From Anadara kagoshimensis (lineage: Eukaryota; Mollusca; Bivalvia; Arcoida; Arcidae): a stretch of DNA of 64,000 nt. The notes under the pieces were generated by a model, which was not told where the DNA came from, searched no databases, and worked only from the letters and a program-made list of their open reading frames with translations. The stretch covers positions 36,692,185-36,756,184 of the forward strand of contig CM037874.1 of NCBI GenBank assembly GCA_021292105.1, given 5' to 3'. Positions 57,401 through 60,765 of the stretch are shown here, one piece after another. The position numbers and the translations under genes were made by a program. Positions within the stretch are counted from its first letter, which is position 1. Each line of letters starts with the position of its first letter.

Positions 57401-58355
57401 TTTATTTTGGAAAATCCTAGAACTTATGAATTTATTTTTCATAGATAAAAAAAGAACTAAGTATTTGCACTTTAGGAAAAGTAAAAGAAGCTGATTGTAC
57501 TGTCTAAAACTGAGAAAGCAGAAAATAGTTTTTGTCAGGCTTCTGTTGAAACAACTGAATTACTGGATTTTCCAATCAATATATATTTTTAACCTTTTGT
57601 AAGCGGCCGACATTGGTATAGTTTTTATGTTCTTCTGTTTTTCAGTCTGTTTCAATGGCCTCTAAATGTAAGCAATCTCTGGAACAGCCACAGATGGCCT
57701 ACTTTTTTTCAACCACTGCGGTAGCTCAATTGGTACAGGGCTCTCTCCGTAAGTGGGATGTCGTGGGTACAAACCCCGGCCAGGTCTGACCCAAGACTTG
57801 AAAGTGGGTAGTGACTGTCCTTTCGCCAAGCACTCAGCATTATGAAATGAAAGTCACGGTTCTTTCGGATGGGAACTTAAAATGAACGAGGTCCAGGCAC
57901 ACAGGCAAAATTTTTGCACTCTCGCCTATAGCTGGCGACGTCTCGATATAAGTGAATTATTCTTGACTGGGACTTTAAACACCATTACTCAACTCAACTC
58001 CTATTCTTTTTCAAACTTTAAAGCTGTCTTTAGCATGCATGGAGACATTGGGCCTCAGTTTTAAGTCTCATCCCAAAGACTACTCTAGTAACAAGCATTT
58101 TACACCTCCAGTACTGGCAGGAGATGAAAATCATCTTAGGTAATTTCCAAGTCTGGAGTGAGGTTCAAATCCACAACCCTTGACTCTGAAAGTTAGTGAC
58201 AGTACCACTCAGTATTGTACACCTATTAGTTTTTTTTTATACTGTGTATCATTATCTGTACTTACTTAACTTCTCTGTAGGCTGTTTTGTTTAACTCCCT
58301 GACTATCTGGGTGATCTGTTTGTGAGTTCTTGTACCAAAATATATCTTTGGAATT
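13027..58355 (-). CDS. BRIP1: BRIP1/FANCJ DEAH Fe-S DNA helicase, 27 exons, 5' end outside window
   Basis: FANCJ is a 5'-3' superfamily-2 helicase of the XPD/RTEL1 class, nuclear, acting in interstrand-crosslink repair, G-quadruplex unwinding and BRCA1-linked repair. The 27 exons (listed separately) join in frame over 1526 residues plus stop, with one 1-nt defect at 40653-40771. Seen: [14 protein letters not shown] (motif Ia); four Fe-S cysteines (57030-57032, 56985-56987, 55044-55046, 54011-54013); DEAH at 52418-52429; [60 protein letters not shown]; a long disordered tail; and a C-terminal CxxC...CxxC module ending in a TAA stop. A CARD exon lies in that module. The Walker A exon, expected upstream, is not found in 58356-64000. 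All but one donor are GT; one is GC. Confidence 0.93.
13768..14635. repeat. (ATC/CAT)n trinucleotide array
   Basis: About 870 bp dominated by 'atcatcatc' triplets with recurring interruptions such as 'agcagcagcagaactgaatg' and 'tcctcatgtcacatc', so part of it is a higher-order repeat. The long frames inside encode His, Ser and Ile runs and are by-products. Confidence 0.95.
15047..15435. repeat. two tandem ~190-bp units
   Basis: 'gtacccccattc', 'cttgctaaaaagtgactaag', 'aaatatttccataaagtcag' and 'tgtgaagtttcaagg' occur twice in the same order, with few differences, and a third partial start 'ctgtaagaggagttgagttc' follows. Confidence 0.9.
17820..18020. repeat. ~120-bp tandem duplication
   Basis: 'taaaggagactctt', 'aaaagtaa.cagt.ttgga' and 'ggctgttagtttgaacac' are repeated at a ~120-bp offset, close to the donor of the exon at 18047-18207. 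Confidence 0.85.
18047..18207 (-). CDS. BRIP1: BRIP1 exon 26, second CxxC of the C-terminal module
   Basis: Reads [20 protein letters not shown], then C-T-V-C (cysteine codons at 18146-18148 and 18137-18139), then [20 protein letters not shown]. Acceptor 'cttatag', donor CAG|GTAAAA. The layout (CxxC, then a short loop, then LG) resembles the second half of Mis18/Yippee-type zinc folds. Phase 1 to 0. Confidence 0.85.
18582..19088 (-). repeat. SINE, antisense, with a small inverted-repeat insertion
   Basis: From 'gagttttatgtccaagtcaa' to 'gagctaccatagtgg' the reverse strand follows the SINE family from tail to tRNA-like head. About 18672-18850 is foreign: it starts 'ctaggtttccaca' and ends 'tggaaacatag', an inverted pair. 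Confidence 0.7.
19545..19800. repeat. 'gaccttgacc' dispersed repeat, well-preserved copy
   Basis: Runs from 'aactagaactgtctcttaag' to 'tttgcagggggtataat', with 'ccttggttcaaggtcatgac', 'gaagattattcatgtgaag' and an 'acagacag' stretch in between. Same order as the copy at 31190-31470. Confidence 0.8.
19833..19871. repeat. (CA)n microsatellite
   Basis: About 19 uninterrupted CA units, ending some 14 bp short of the end of the exon at 19885-20013. Confidence 0.97.
19885..20013 (-). CDS. BRIP1: BRIP1 exon 25, linker of the C-terminal module
   Basis: Reads [19 protein letters not shown], then [19 protein letters not shown]. Acceptor 'ttctttag', donor GACG|GTAAGT. 129 nt, symmetric phase 1-1. It supplies predicted strands between the two CxxC pairs. 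Confidence 0.8.
20140..20689 (+). mobile_element. hAT-type element, 550 bp, carrying a BED-finger exon
   Basis: Starts 'taggggtgtgcgatatta' and ends in the inverted 'aatacccacccct' plus A. The 8-bp sequence 'atttattc' flanks both sides exactly (20132-20139 and 20690-20697), the target-site duplication length of hAT elements. The interior has 'accggtat' palindromes on the left and a 'ttgcaatat' repeat on the right. Only a BED finger remains of a possible transposase. Confidence 0.85.
20372..20580 (+). pseudogene. BED zinc-finger fragment of a hAT/ZBED-type transposase
   Basis: Begins [20 protein letters not shown] and contains C-T-V-C followed by [12 protein letters not shown] and RHH, which fits the BED pattern Cx2C-xn-Hx3-5H. 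Beyond about 20580 the frame runs into repeats with no transposase catalytic domain. Confidence 0.85.
21035..21352 (-). CDS. CARD-domain exon, phase 1-1, within BRIP1 (or nested gene)
   Basis: Acceptor 'catttttcag', donor AAAAG|GTCTGT, 318 nt, phase 1 at both ends. It reads GG, then ATG at 21347 and [20 protein letters not shown], then [35 protein letters not shown] and so on. The alternation LL..MY..G.F...D.E, then LLDxLL-type helix 4 and AYE.FF..L helix 5, matches caspase-recruitment domains. Upstream and downstream BRIP1 exons end and start in phase 1, so the exon can be included or skipped without a frame change. If read through, the frame stops at 20988-20990. Alternatives: a nested CARD gene on the same strand, or an alternative terminal exon. 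The donor is weaker than its neighbours'. Confidence 0.8.
22145..22270. repeat. 60-bp tandem duplication
   Basis: 'aaattttggaaatttgatca' through 'ccctcattcaaagttacatc' occurs twice in direct succession with no differences I can see; a recent duplication. Confidence 0.95.
22918..22984 (-). CDS. BRIP1: BRIP1 exon 23, first CxxC of the C-terminal module
   Basis: Reads VAEKKTKLT, then C-S-L-C-G-K, then ILVPHLDG. Acceptor 'ttttgtag', donor GACG|GTAAAT. Phase 0 to 1. CxxCG followed by hydrophobic residues is typical of a zinc knuckle. Confidence 0.85.
23675..24651 (-). CDS. BRIP1: BRIP1 exon 22, disordered tail with 22-residue repeats
   Basis: 326 codons of Ser/Thr/Lys/Asp-rich sequence, probably disordered. 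Three tandem copies of a 22-24 residue unit ([20 protein letters not shown] type) are encoded at about 24338-24535. Near the C-terminal side, a basic stretch [20 protein letters not shown] could act in nuclear import. Acceptor 'atacatttag', donor AAG|GTAATC, phase 1 to 0. Confidence 0.85.
25030..25220. mobile_element. MITE with 'ctgtaaa' ends
   Basis: Starts 'ctgtaaaagtattaaattt' and ends 'aataaataagtttacag', inverted, TA on both sides. 'attttcgtgg' and 'ccacgaaaat' inside are also inverted. The right-hand TA is also the left-hand TA of the neighbouring pogo-like element. Confidence 0.7.
25223..26164. mobile_element. pogo/Tigger-like element, 942 bp
   Basis: Ends 'cagttgaatctcgttatctc' and the inverse 'gagataacgagagtcaactg', flanked by TA (25221-25222 and 26165-26166). 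The 'ttatctcgaac' motif recurs inside both ends. A block of four ~35-bp tandem units around 'cgaacaaaaaatttaggaaa' (25425-25560) follows the left end. No DDE transposase frame is visible. Confidence 0.75.
26300..26640 (+). repeat. tRNA-headed SINE, full-length copy
   Basis: 'cactgcagtagcttagttag', 'tgggtttgaacccc', 'agacttgaaacttggtagtg' and 'cttgactgggacgttaaaca' in family order. It ends about 30 bp from the donor of the exon at 26672-27540. Confidence 0.85.
26672..27540 (-). CDS. BRIP1: BRIP1 exon 21, Pro/Gln-rich tail with SPNF motif
   Basis: 290 codons. Starts [19 protein letters not shown], then SPNF (codons 27411-27422) followed by ITP, then a Gln/Pro-rich, probably disordered region with a PLPPPPVP run. 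Ser-Pro-x-Phe is the phospho-motif that BRCT domains of BRCA1 bind in human FANCJ (SPTF). Acceptor 'attttgtcag', donor AAAG|GTGAGT, phase 2 to 1. Confidence 0.88.
28387..28423. repeat. (GT)n microsatellite
   Basis: About 18 GT units with one interruption, just downstream (in transcript sense) of the exon at 28460-28571. Confidence 0.95.
28460..28571 (-). CDS. BRIP1: BRIP1 exon 20
   Basis: Reads [20 protein letters not shown], then ESLVTFTKD, matching the GLSKWVRQQ segment just after the helicase core. Donor GTTGA|GTAAGT, phase 1 to 2. Confidence 0.9.
28655..28970 (-). repeat. SINE, antisense
   Basis: From 'cccagtcaagaatattt' to 'actctaccaactaagctac': the reverse complement reads as the SINE from tRNA-like head to tail. 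Confidence 0.75.
28974..29187. mobile_element. MITE family 3, inverted copy
   Basis: Same inverted ends as 12142-12347, but with the interior in reverse orientation. Confidence 0.75.
29352..29530. mobile_element. MITE family 2 ('cagtcaaacctgtctataaa' ends), reverse copy
   Basis: Reverse complement of the copy at 33783-33961, including 'ggtggcctttatagacaggt' at the right end and flanking TA on that side. Confidence 0.75.
29609..29997. mobile_element. MITE, 389 bp, 'ctgtaaaccg' ends
   Basis: Starts 'ctgtaaaccgctttatattg', ends 'aaaaaaacggtttacag', inverted and TA-flanked. 'ttttagcg' and 'cgctaaaat' motifs recur inside. Confidence 0.8.
30228..30428. mobile_element. MITE family 4 ('accgctgtac' ends)
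   Basis: Left 'gtttaccgctgtactatgtg', right 'cgtggtacagcggcgaat', inverted. Related to 52926-53122. Confidence 0.65.
30454..30524 (-). CDS. BRIP1: BRIP1 exon 19
   Basis: Reads [17 protein letters not shown], then DNQKYTKG: the segment after motif VI in FANCJ. Acceptor 'tatgttttag', donor AAAG|GTTAGA, phase 2 to 1. Confidence 0.93.
30701..30934. mobile_element. MITE, 'ctgtaaaggggattaa' ends
   Basis: Starts 'ctgtaaaggggattaatttt', ends 'aaatttcccccttta' plus cag, inverted, with TA outside both ends. 'aaaattttcgc'-type palindromes inside. Confidence 0.75.
31190..31470. repeat. 'gaccttgacc'-type dispersed repeat, decayed
   Basis: 'ctagaactgtctcttgga', 'accatgaagattactcatat', 'gagatatggccca' and 'gattcctatatacac' in the same order as 19545-19800. 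Confidence 0.7.
31606..31733 (-). CDS. BRIP1: BRIP1 exon 18, motif VI
   Basis: Reads [20 protein letters not shown], then [20 protein letters not shown] and RHR. QxxGRxxR is motif VI, the arginine-finger region of SF2 helicases. Acceptor 'aaatttaag' (poor polypyrimidine tract), donor ACAG|GTGAGA. Its first 64 bases are also present in an identical partial copy at 32231-32294. Confidence 0.95.
31670..32450. repeat. A-B-A composite duplication overlapping BRIP1 exon 18
   Basis: A = 31670-31889, B = 31890-32230, A' = 32231-32450. A and A' (220 bp) look identical base for base, including an 11-A run. B (341 bp) is identical to 36402-36742. A begins inside exon 18, so A' carries a second copy of that exon's acceptor and first 64 bases without its donor. 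Confidence 0.95.
32648..32850. mobile_element. MITE, 'ctgtagattgg'-type ends
   Basis: Starts 'ctgtagatttggacattttt', ends 'aaaaattttccaatctacag', inverted. 'ttttcgcg' motifs inside. Confidence 0.7.
32900..33400. mobile_element. inverted-repeat element, ~490 bp
   Basis: 'tagtccgactaatcagacca' and 'ttttaatttttgacttgttg' near 32915-32960 recur inverted near 33350-33400 ('caagtcaaaaattaaaatg', 'gattagtcgggactaa'). 'aattcttgaaatgtctggcg' and its inverse 'cgccagaaatttcaagaatt' follow. Arms are about 120 bp; no coding potential seen. Confidence 0.7.
33437..33665 (-). repeat. SINE, antisense, partial
   Basis: 'atcaagaatatttctttatg' to 'tactgagctactgtagt' follows the SINE in reverse with an internal deletion and a (GA)n run at 33620-33640. 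Confidence 0.6.
33694..33729 (-). CDS. BRIP1: BRIP1 exon 17 (12 codons)
   Basis: Reads [12 protein letters not shown], matching IGIPFPNVKDLQ of vertebrate FANCJ. Acceptor 'tggtttcag', donor CAG|GTAATA, phase 0-0. Confidence 0.92.
33783..33961. mobile_element. MITE family 2, complete copy
   Basis: Left 'cagtcaaacctgtctataaa', right 'aaggcaggttggactg', inverted, TA on both sides. 'gtggcctttatgggcaggtg' and 'gaacaattgggatacaattc' are shared with 29352-29530 and 40798-40956. Confidence 0.85.
34309..34590 (+). repeat. second SINE family with Ser/Leu-tRNA-like head
   Basis: 'ggacatggccgagtggtac' and 'gtgggttcaaatctcaccca' resemble the A- and B-box regions of a class II tRNA. The body continues with 'tttcatctcctgcctatacc' and 'tcggatgagactcaaaaccg'. 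A reverse copy lies at about 58010-58215. Confidence 0.7.
34678..34781 (-). CDS. BRIP1: BRIP1 exon 16, motif V
   Basis: Reads [20 protein letters not shown], then [24 protein letters not shown] is helicase motif V of the XPD-like group. Acceptor 'gatactacag', donor ACT|GTAAGT, phase 1 to 0. Confidence 0.95.
34885..36290. mobile_element. Helentron/pearl-like element with ~145-bp tandem repeats, copy 1
   Basis: Starts at the palindrome 'ggcccatgggcc' followed by 'ttaacgctcacctg', and ends with the hairpin 'gagcctttcggctc' followed by 'aggtgagctaa'. 'gctcacctg' and 'caggtgagc' are inverted subterminal repeats. Between them are about five units containing 'gtgaccttgacctttgaac' and 'ctatacaaaaagttta', then a unique segment. 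The terminal hairpin, subterminal repeats and internal tandem array match the layout of DINE-1/pearl-type non-autonomous Helentrons. No Rep/helicase coding. Confidence 0.7.
36402..36742. repeat. 341-bp segment identical to 31890-32230
   Basis: Base-for-base match as far as I can compare by eye, in the next-but-one intron. Rich in 'attccggattttta'-type repeats. It is followed by a 22-bp tandem repeat ('attccaaaattcagctgaaa'). Confidence 0.95.
36880..37021 (-). CDS. BRIP1: BRIP1 exon 15, GC donor
   Basis: Reads [20 protein letters not shown], then [20 protein letters not shown] and so on, matching the STGLW...DAI region. The only donor that keeps the frame is GAAG|GCAAGT, a canonical GC-AG junction. 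Acceptor 'tcttttgtag', phase 0 to 1. Confidence 0.92.
37673..37872. repeat. (GAAT)n/(AAAT)n array with two exon-end copies
   Basis: 'gaatgaatgaat' at 37681-37713 and 'aaataaataaat' blocks to 37822 are interleaved with two copies of 'catctttcccgaaa' preceded by 'tatcatgctt' or 'gatcatgctt' (about 37757 and 37825). This is the antisense of the 3' end and donor of the exon at 37873-37944. Confidence 0.9.
37873..37944 (-). CDS. BRIP1: BRIP1 exon 14
   Basis: Reads [20 protein letters not shown], then ERWK, matching GILCFLPSYKLLEKL. Acceptor 'gttatttcag', donor AAG|GTATGA, phase 0-0. Confidence 0.93.
39176..39360 (+). repeat. SINE 3' portion
   Basis: 'cggtgtcacggaaaac', 'taaagaaccctgg', 'ctgtagctggcgacatctc' and 'tttttgactaggatgtaaaa' follow the 3' half of the SINE. 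Confidence 0.7.
39397..39443. repeat. poly(A) tract, ~47 nt
   Basis: Uninterrupted A run, beginning about 35 bp after the partial SINE ends; possibly a retroposition tail, but a gap-prone assembly site. Confidence 0.97.
40653..40771 (-). CDS. BRIP1: BRIP1 exon 13 with a 1-nt deletion
   Basis: Reads [20 protein letters not shown], then [12 protein letters not shown], then a stop (TGT TAG). One base later the frame reads GMLVFNVCE, exactly where family members have GALLLSVCQ. Borders (acceptor 'gtgatacag', donor GAG|GTATTT) give 119 nt; 120 would keep phase 0-0 with both neighbours. A G missing from the run in 'ctgggatg' explains it. Confidence 0.9.
40798..40956. mobile_element. MITE family 2, copy lacking its left tip
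   Basis: 'aacctgtctataaagg', 'gtggcctttatgggc'-type sequence (here 'atggcctttatgggcaggtg') and the right end 'ggtgggtcggactg'. Confidence 0.75.
40975..42772. repeat. tandem array derived from the end of BRIP1 exon 12
   Basis: About eight degenerate ~95-105 bp units: 'gacctgtttatcctgtatga', then 'catggttagccttcaactgt', 'ataggaaatggaactaggtc', 'aaaggtcaaggtcatcac', 'tgtcatcatgtaatacact'. Unit starts at about 41293, 42173, 42251, 42347, 42443, 42541 and 42630. The first ~50 bp of each unit is the reverse complement of the 3' end and donor of the exon at 42773-42910. A LINE fragment splits one unit. Confidence 0.85.
41310..42099 (+). mobile_element. 5'-truncated non-LTR retrotransposon (LINE), reverse transcriptase C-terminal part
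   Basis: Reads [11 protein letters not shown] (the YADD active-site box), then [36 protein letters not shown] and W-G-W-I-G: the thumb and C-terminal region of endonuclease-type LINE reverse transcriptases. The frame continues to 42022; from about 41925 homology moves to another frame ([15 protein letters not shown], then [11 protein letters not shown] and a stop near 42097-42099), so at least one frameshift is present. The N-terminal endonuclease and palm start are absent. It splits the exon-12-derived tandem array, so it is younger than the array. Confidence 0.85.
42773..42910 (-). CDS. BRIP1: BRIP1 exon 12
   Basis: Reads [20 protein letters not shown], then [20 protein letters not shown] and VIQDKQ, matching the highly conserved LTSGTLSPM helicase segment. 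Acceptor 'tttttgtag', donor CAG|GTTAGA, 138 nt, phase 0-0. Confidence 0.95.
43273..43372. repeat. (AAAT)n-rich tract
   Basis: 'aaataaataaat' interspersed with 'aaaaaataaa'. Low complexity. Confidence 0.9.
43486..43547 (-). CDS. BRIP1: BRIP1 exon 11
   Basis: Reads [20 protein letters not shown], then V; LNFWCLNPAVAF is the family sequence. Acceptor 'tttgttgtag', donor GTG|GTAGGT, 62 nt, phase 1 to 0. Confidence 0.92.
43681..44017 (+). repeat. tRNA-headed SINE, full-length
   Basis: 'agcacagttggtagagtgct' head, body and 'cttggctgggatgttaaaca' tail, as in the neighbouring copy at 44456. Confidence 0.85.
44456..44797 (+). repeat. tRNA-headed SINE, best-preserved head
   Basis: 'gcggtagctcagttggtaga' (A box) and 'gtgggttcgaaccccagcc' (B box) are intact, so it may still bind polymerase III factors. 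The body ends 'cttgactgggacgttaaaca' and 'ccattactcactcactc'. Confidence 0.88.
44975..45120. repeat. fragment of the Helentron/pearl-like element touching an exon donor
   Basis: 'tctaatatatatgcctatac', 'aaaaagtttatagtttttc' and 'ttaggtcatgaccttcacaa' match 51490-51590 in the element at 50198-52093. The fragment reaches the donor of the exon at 45122-45158, whose GTAAGG is the reverse of 'ccttac' in 'gaccttacc'. Confidence 0.75.
45122..45158 (-). CDS. BRIP1: BRIP1 exon 10, 37 nt
   Basis: Reads [13 protein letters not shown] across the junction, corresponding to the basic KNKKRSRQK stretch of vertebrate FANCJ. Acceptor 'ctttttacag', donor GGAG|GTAAGG, phase 0 to 1. The short length makes phase agreement the main evidence. 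Confidence 0.8.
45472..45556. mobile_element. MITE family 2 fragment
   Basis: 'gaattggaccttccttaaaa' and the end 'aaagcaggtttgactg' followed by TA. The middle is largely deleted. Confidence 0.5.
46104..46149 (-). CDS. BRIP1: BRIP1 exon 9, 46 nt
   Basis: Reads [16 protein letters not shown] across the junction (family: DYKIAIQQTYSW). Acceptor 'aattatttcag', donor ACA|GTAAGT, phase 2 to 0. It is required to reconcile the phases of the exons at 46674 and 45158. Confidence 0.88.
46265..46505 (-). repeat. tandem tRNA-like heads, antisense
   Basis: 'ggaccttcccaatactagca' occurs twice (about 46307 and 46462), each after a reverse B-box ('ccaacccaggacc', 'tttgaacccaagacc'). These look like a third SINE-type family. 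Confidence 0.5.
46674..46843 (-). CDS. BRIP1: BRIP1 exon 8
   Basis: Reads [20 protein letters not shown], then [18 protein letters not shown] and LKFVPDYR, matching the LKGLFMVLDYLFRQ...DDYK segment. Acceptor 'tattttctag', donor ATAG|GTAAGT, phase 0 to 2. Confidence 0.93.
46891..47222 (-). repeat. SINE, antisense
   Basis: 'gagttgagtaatggatgttt', 'cccagtcaagaatatttcac' through 'ggtttgaaccca' and 'ctctaccaactgaatt' trace the SINE from tail to head. Confidence 0.8.
47664..47813 (-). CDS. BRIP1: BRIP1 exon 7
   Basis: Reads [20 protein letters not shown], then [20 protein letters not shown] and [10 protein letters not shown]. It aligns with the IWSGNEMLLNLHRMGIT region after the DEAH exon. Acceptor 'tatttttcag', donor AAG|GTACTG, phase 0-0. 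Confidence 0.9.
49532..49578 (-). CDS. BRIP1: BRIP1 exon 6, 47 nt
   Basis: Reads [16 protein letters not shown] across the junction. Acceptor 'gtatttttag', donor ATG|GTAAGT, phase 1 to 0. Weakly conserved region; support is from splice sites and phase. Confidence 0.75.
50198..52093. mobile_element. Helentron/pearl-like element with ~145-bp tandem repeats, copy 2
   Basis: Starts at the same 'ggcccatgggcc' palindrome followed by 'tgatacgctcacctga', ends with the hairpin 'tgaccttcggtca' and 'ggtgagctaa'. About eight units with 'gtgaccttgacc' at 50406, 50551, 50696 and 50840, giving a 145-bp period. Unit-to-unit identity is high. A (CGCA)n run at 51998-52032 precedes the end. Confidence 0.75.
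52288..52465 (-). CDS. BRIP1: BRIP1 exon 5, DEAH box
   Basis: Reads [20 protein letters not shown], then [20 protein letters not shown] and so on. DEAH (52418-52429) is the Walker B / motif II of the helicase. Acceptor 'tctatttcag', donor AAAG|GTAAAA, phase 0 to 1. Confidence 0.96.
52926..53122. mobile_element. MITE family 4, second copy
   Basis: Left 'aatagggttagccgctgtac', right 'ggttaagcggcgacccctat', inverted; interior 'aacgtttgtgtggaac' shared in inverse with 30228-30428. Confidence 0.7.
53577..53898 (-). repeat. SINE, antisense, near full length
   Basis: 'gagtaatggtgtttaacatc' to 'tatgaagcgagcactcatta', ending about 20 bp before the exon end at 53921. Confidence 0.85.
53921..54016 (-). 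CDS. BRIP1: BRIP1 exon 4, fourth Fe-S cysteine
   Basis: Reads [20 protein letters not shown], then [12 protein letters not shown], matching [20 protein letters not shown] of the family. Cysteine codon 54011-54013 is the fourth cluster ligand. Acceptor 'tgttttag', donor GCT|GTAAGT, phase 0-0. Confidence 0.96.
54930..55055 (-). CDS. BRIP1: BRIP1 exon 3, third Fe-S cysteine
   Basis: Reads [20 protein letters not shown], then [20 protein letters not shown] and KK; KAWDIEELV is family sequence. The cluster ligand is the cysteine at 55044-55046. Acceptor 'ttataattag', donor AAAAAG|GTTTGT, phase 0-0. Confidence 0.94.
55265..55840 (-). repeat. SINE, antisense, split by a hAT-like insertion
   Basis: 'gagttaagtaatgatattta' to about 55375 and 55705 to 55840 together follow the SINE; 55376-55704 is foreign. 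Confidence 0.7.
55376..55704. mobile_element. hAT-like non-autonomous element, copy 1
   Basis: Ends 'cagggattaatcaaggg' and the inverse 'ccctgataaatccctg'. One frame reads [20 protein letters not shown], like the 'LDFFK'-type N-terminus of hAT/ZBED transposases. A second copy sits at 55912-56258. Confidence 0.65.
55912..56258. mobile_element. hAT-like non-autonomous element, copy 2
   Basis: 'cagggattcatctaggg' to 'gaccctgataaatccctg', with the same interior as 55376-55704 plus about 18 bp. The two copies are 208 bp apart in the same orientation. Confidence 0.65.
56650..56858. mobile_element. MITE family 3, third copy
   Basis: 'attgacggatcgccagccac' to 'ggctggccatacaacaatt'. Same interior as 12142-12347. 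Confidence 0.75.
56970..57063 (-). CDS. BRIP1: BRIP1 exon 2 in window, first two Fe-S cysteines
   Basis: Reads [20 protein letters not shown], then [11 protein letters not shown], matching MTILSSRDHTCVHP...C.ELLDG. Cysteine codons at 57030-57032 and 56985-56987. Acceptor 'ttaccacag', donor GAT|GTAAGT, phase 2 to 0. Confidence 0.95.
57713..57998 (+). repeat. tRNA-headed SINE with internal deletion
   Basis: 'ccactgcggtagctcaattg' head and full tail; about 50 bp between 'gaacgaggtcc' and 'caggcacacaggcaaaattt' are missing relative to other copies. Confidence 0.85.
58010..58215 (-). repeat. second SINE family (Ser/Leu-tRNA-like), antisense
   Basis: 'agtctcatcccaaagactac', 'ggcaggagatgaaaatcatc' and 'gaggttcaaatccacaaccc' are the reverse of the element at 34309-34590. 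Confidence 0.65.
58266..58355 (-). CDS. BRIP1: BRIP1 exon 1 in window, motif Ia
   Basis: Reads [20 protein letters not shown], then [10 protein letters not shown], near-identical to [20 protein letters not shown] of vertebrate FANCJ. Acceptor 'atattgtag', donor GTTAA|GTAAGT, phase 2-2, so at least one earlier coding exon exists. Confidence 0.96.
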   Translation of the reverse strand, partial: NSKDIFWYKNSQTDHPDSQGVKQNSLQRS

Positions 58356-59924
58356 CTACAATATAATATTCAGAGTATTAAAACGCATCAAATGTCACTA
58401 TAAGTTCAAGATCAGGGTTTAAAATTTAGGCTGACCTCAAAGCCTTTATAACTCATCCCATTTGCGAATTCAAATATCACGCGATTATTTCAAGCGGGCA
58501 GATATTTCTATGTTAACATACATATGTTGTATTCAAGAAAATTCCAAACGTGAATTCAAATAAATCTAAGATGCTCTTGATGCGAAATTTTCTACTCGCG
58601 AAAAATAAGTGATCTACAGTACTCTCTTGTCTAAAACGAGCTTCGCAGAATTCTGGACATAAAAAATGATTCATGTTTTTTAAATATGCACTATAACAAA
58701 ATAAACATAATATAATTTTTGCACTGTATTACTTTTCACACAAACAACCTTTTTTATCTCTATGGATTAATCTATGAACAAGTTTGTGCATGCATGTGAA
58801 GCGCGAGTGTGTTTTATGGTCTGCCTTGTACCAGCACGCACTTAGGGCAACTGTAAGGTGCTAGCTAACTGAGTCAGTATGCTGCAGAAAAGCGTACCAC
58901 TCCCCAGTTCACACTACTCCTACAATTTGAATTCCAACTTTTTTTCACTAAAAGAAAGATATCCCTCGATATCCAGGAATATCCCTCATTTCACCAACCC
59001 AGAAAAAGTAGGAATAAGAGGGATATTCAAATCACTGAAAATCACATTTATTCCCACAAAATCAAAGTAGGATAAAGCAGGGATAATTGGGGTAAATTGT
59101 GTCCATTGTTATCCCTCATATTCCTGCTTCTTTTGGACATTGGAATTTTCAAAAATTTTCTGGACTTTTAACACATTCTAAAAATTGTTTTCTATACAAG
59201 AGGGAAAAACCAGGACTTTTTATTTAAAAAAAAAGACTGCTTATTCCTTCAAAATCCATATCATTATGAACATAAGAATTTCAAGGATTTTTCAGGGCTT
59301 TCAAAAGTGTCAGTATCAGTATAGCAGTAGGATAGCCAAGTCCAAATTGTGCGTTGGTTTTAAAATTTGAGACCTTCCGCGGTAAATAAAAAGGGATTAC
59401 TTTTTGGCAAGTGTCTGAAGCCGAAAAAAATTCGCCATTTTCAGAATCGTTTTTATACCATAAAATTAACATTTCTAGCTACGAATATGATGCAAGCGTG
59501 TGAGGAATTAACTAAACTTGCTACATGTATCAAAAAGTCCGAGATAAAACGCCACATTTACTTTAAATTACTGATGTCCCGACGATAACCGATTTCTCTT
59601 GAAAATCAACAGAAATTTCTTCTCCATTTTTGAAACTGGTACGTTTTTTGTGTAAAGAATACTTTTCCTAGAAATTTTAATACAATGCCAGAAAATTATT
59701 ATAGTTTACGCCAGTAAATTATCGTACCTGGTGCATGAGGGTTAAATATGCGAAAATCGCAAAAATCCAACAACATGATTTCAGTACGTCTTGTTGTCAA
59801 TGAAAACAAATATGGCCGCGACCTTGATAAGCATTGTTCCAACGTAGTGACGTAAACAACGTTCCCCGTGTCAAATATATAGGTCAACTGTCTACTGTAT
59901 ACACAGTATACGCAATGTACAGTA

Positions 59925-60127
59925 CAGACCTGTCGAAAGTTTAACACTAAGCTAACCAAAATAAGTCAAAGCTCAACTGCCGAGTGCCTAAGTATGGAAA
60001 GGTAGCGGTCGAAAAGCTGCTGAGAGATAGATGGCAACTGCTGTCGATATTTATAAACACCAAACGAGGACCAATATGGGCTGTCGCACTAATTCGTTAG
60101 CTGGATGCTAAACTTTGTACAGGTCTG
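59925..60127. mobile_element. MITE family 1, best-preserved ends
   Basis: 'cagacctgtcgaaagtttaa' against 'aaactttgtacaggtctg', inverted, TA on each side within a longer 'gta/tac' palindrome. Confidence 0.8.
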
Positions 60128-60247
60128 TACTGTATTTATCGATTTTTTTTTGCAACAGGCATCCTCATCTGGCACACATCATATGACGTGTGTTTGTTGA
60201 TGGAGATACTTTAGGACCCCAACAGGAATAAATAAATAGGGCCTACA

Positions 60248-60272
60248 TTAAAAAAATAATAATAATAAATGA

Positions 60273-60315
<43 letters not shown>

Positions 60316-60399
60316 CGAAATTCTACAGAGAAATAAGTTAGAGCTGGGACACAGTATGTTGAGCAGGTTACAAAATGTCTAGCAGGTTAGAGATGATAA

Positions 60400-60438
<39 letters not shown>

Positions 60439-60765
60439 ATGAATCAGAAATTGTTCAGAGAAATAAGTTAGAACTGGGACACAATATGTCAGCAGTTATA
60501 AATAAATAAATAAATAAGAAATTCTACAGAGAAATAAGTTAGAGCTGGGATACAATATGTCAGCAGTTAATAAATAAATAAATAAATAAATAAATCAGAA
60601 ATTCTGCAGTGAAATAAGTTAAGAGCTGGGACACAGTATGTTGAGAGGTTACAGTGTCTAGCAGGTTAGAGATGATAATAAATAAAAATAAATAAAAAAT
60701 AAATAATAAATAAATAAATAAATAAATAAATAATAAATAAATCAGACATTCTACAGAGAAATAAG
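60248..60765. repeat. compound VNTR: (AAAT)n blocks alternating with a conserved segment
   Basis: Five (AAAT)n blocks, each followed by a copy of 'attctacagagaaataagtt' and 'agagctgggacacagtatgt', some also with 'tctagcaggttagagatgat'. Unit length varies with the microsatellite from about 75 to 170 bp. Confidence 0.9.
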
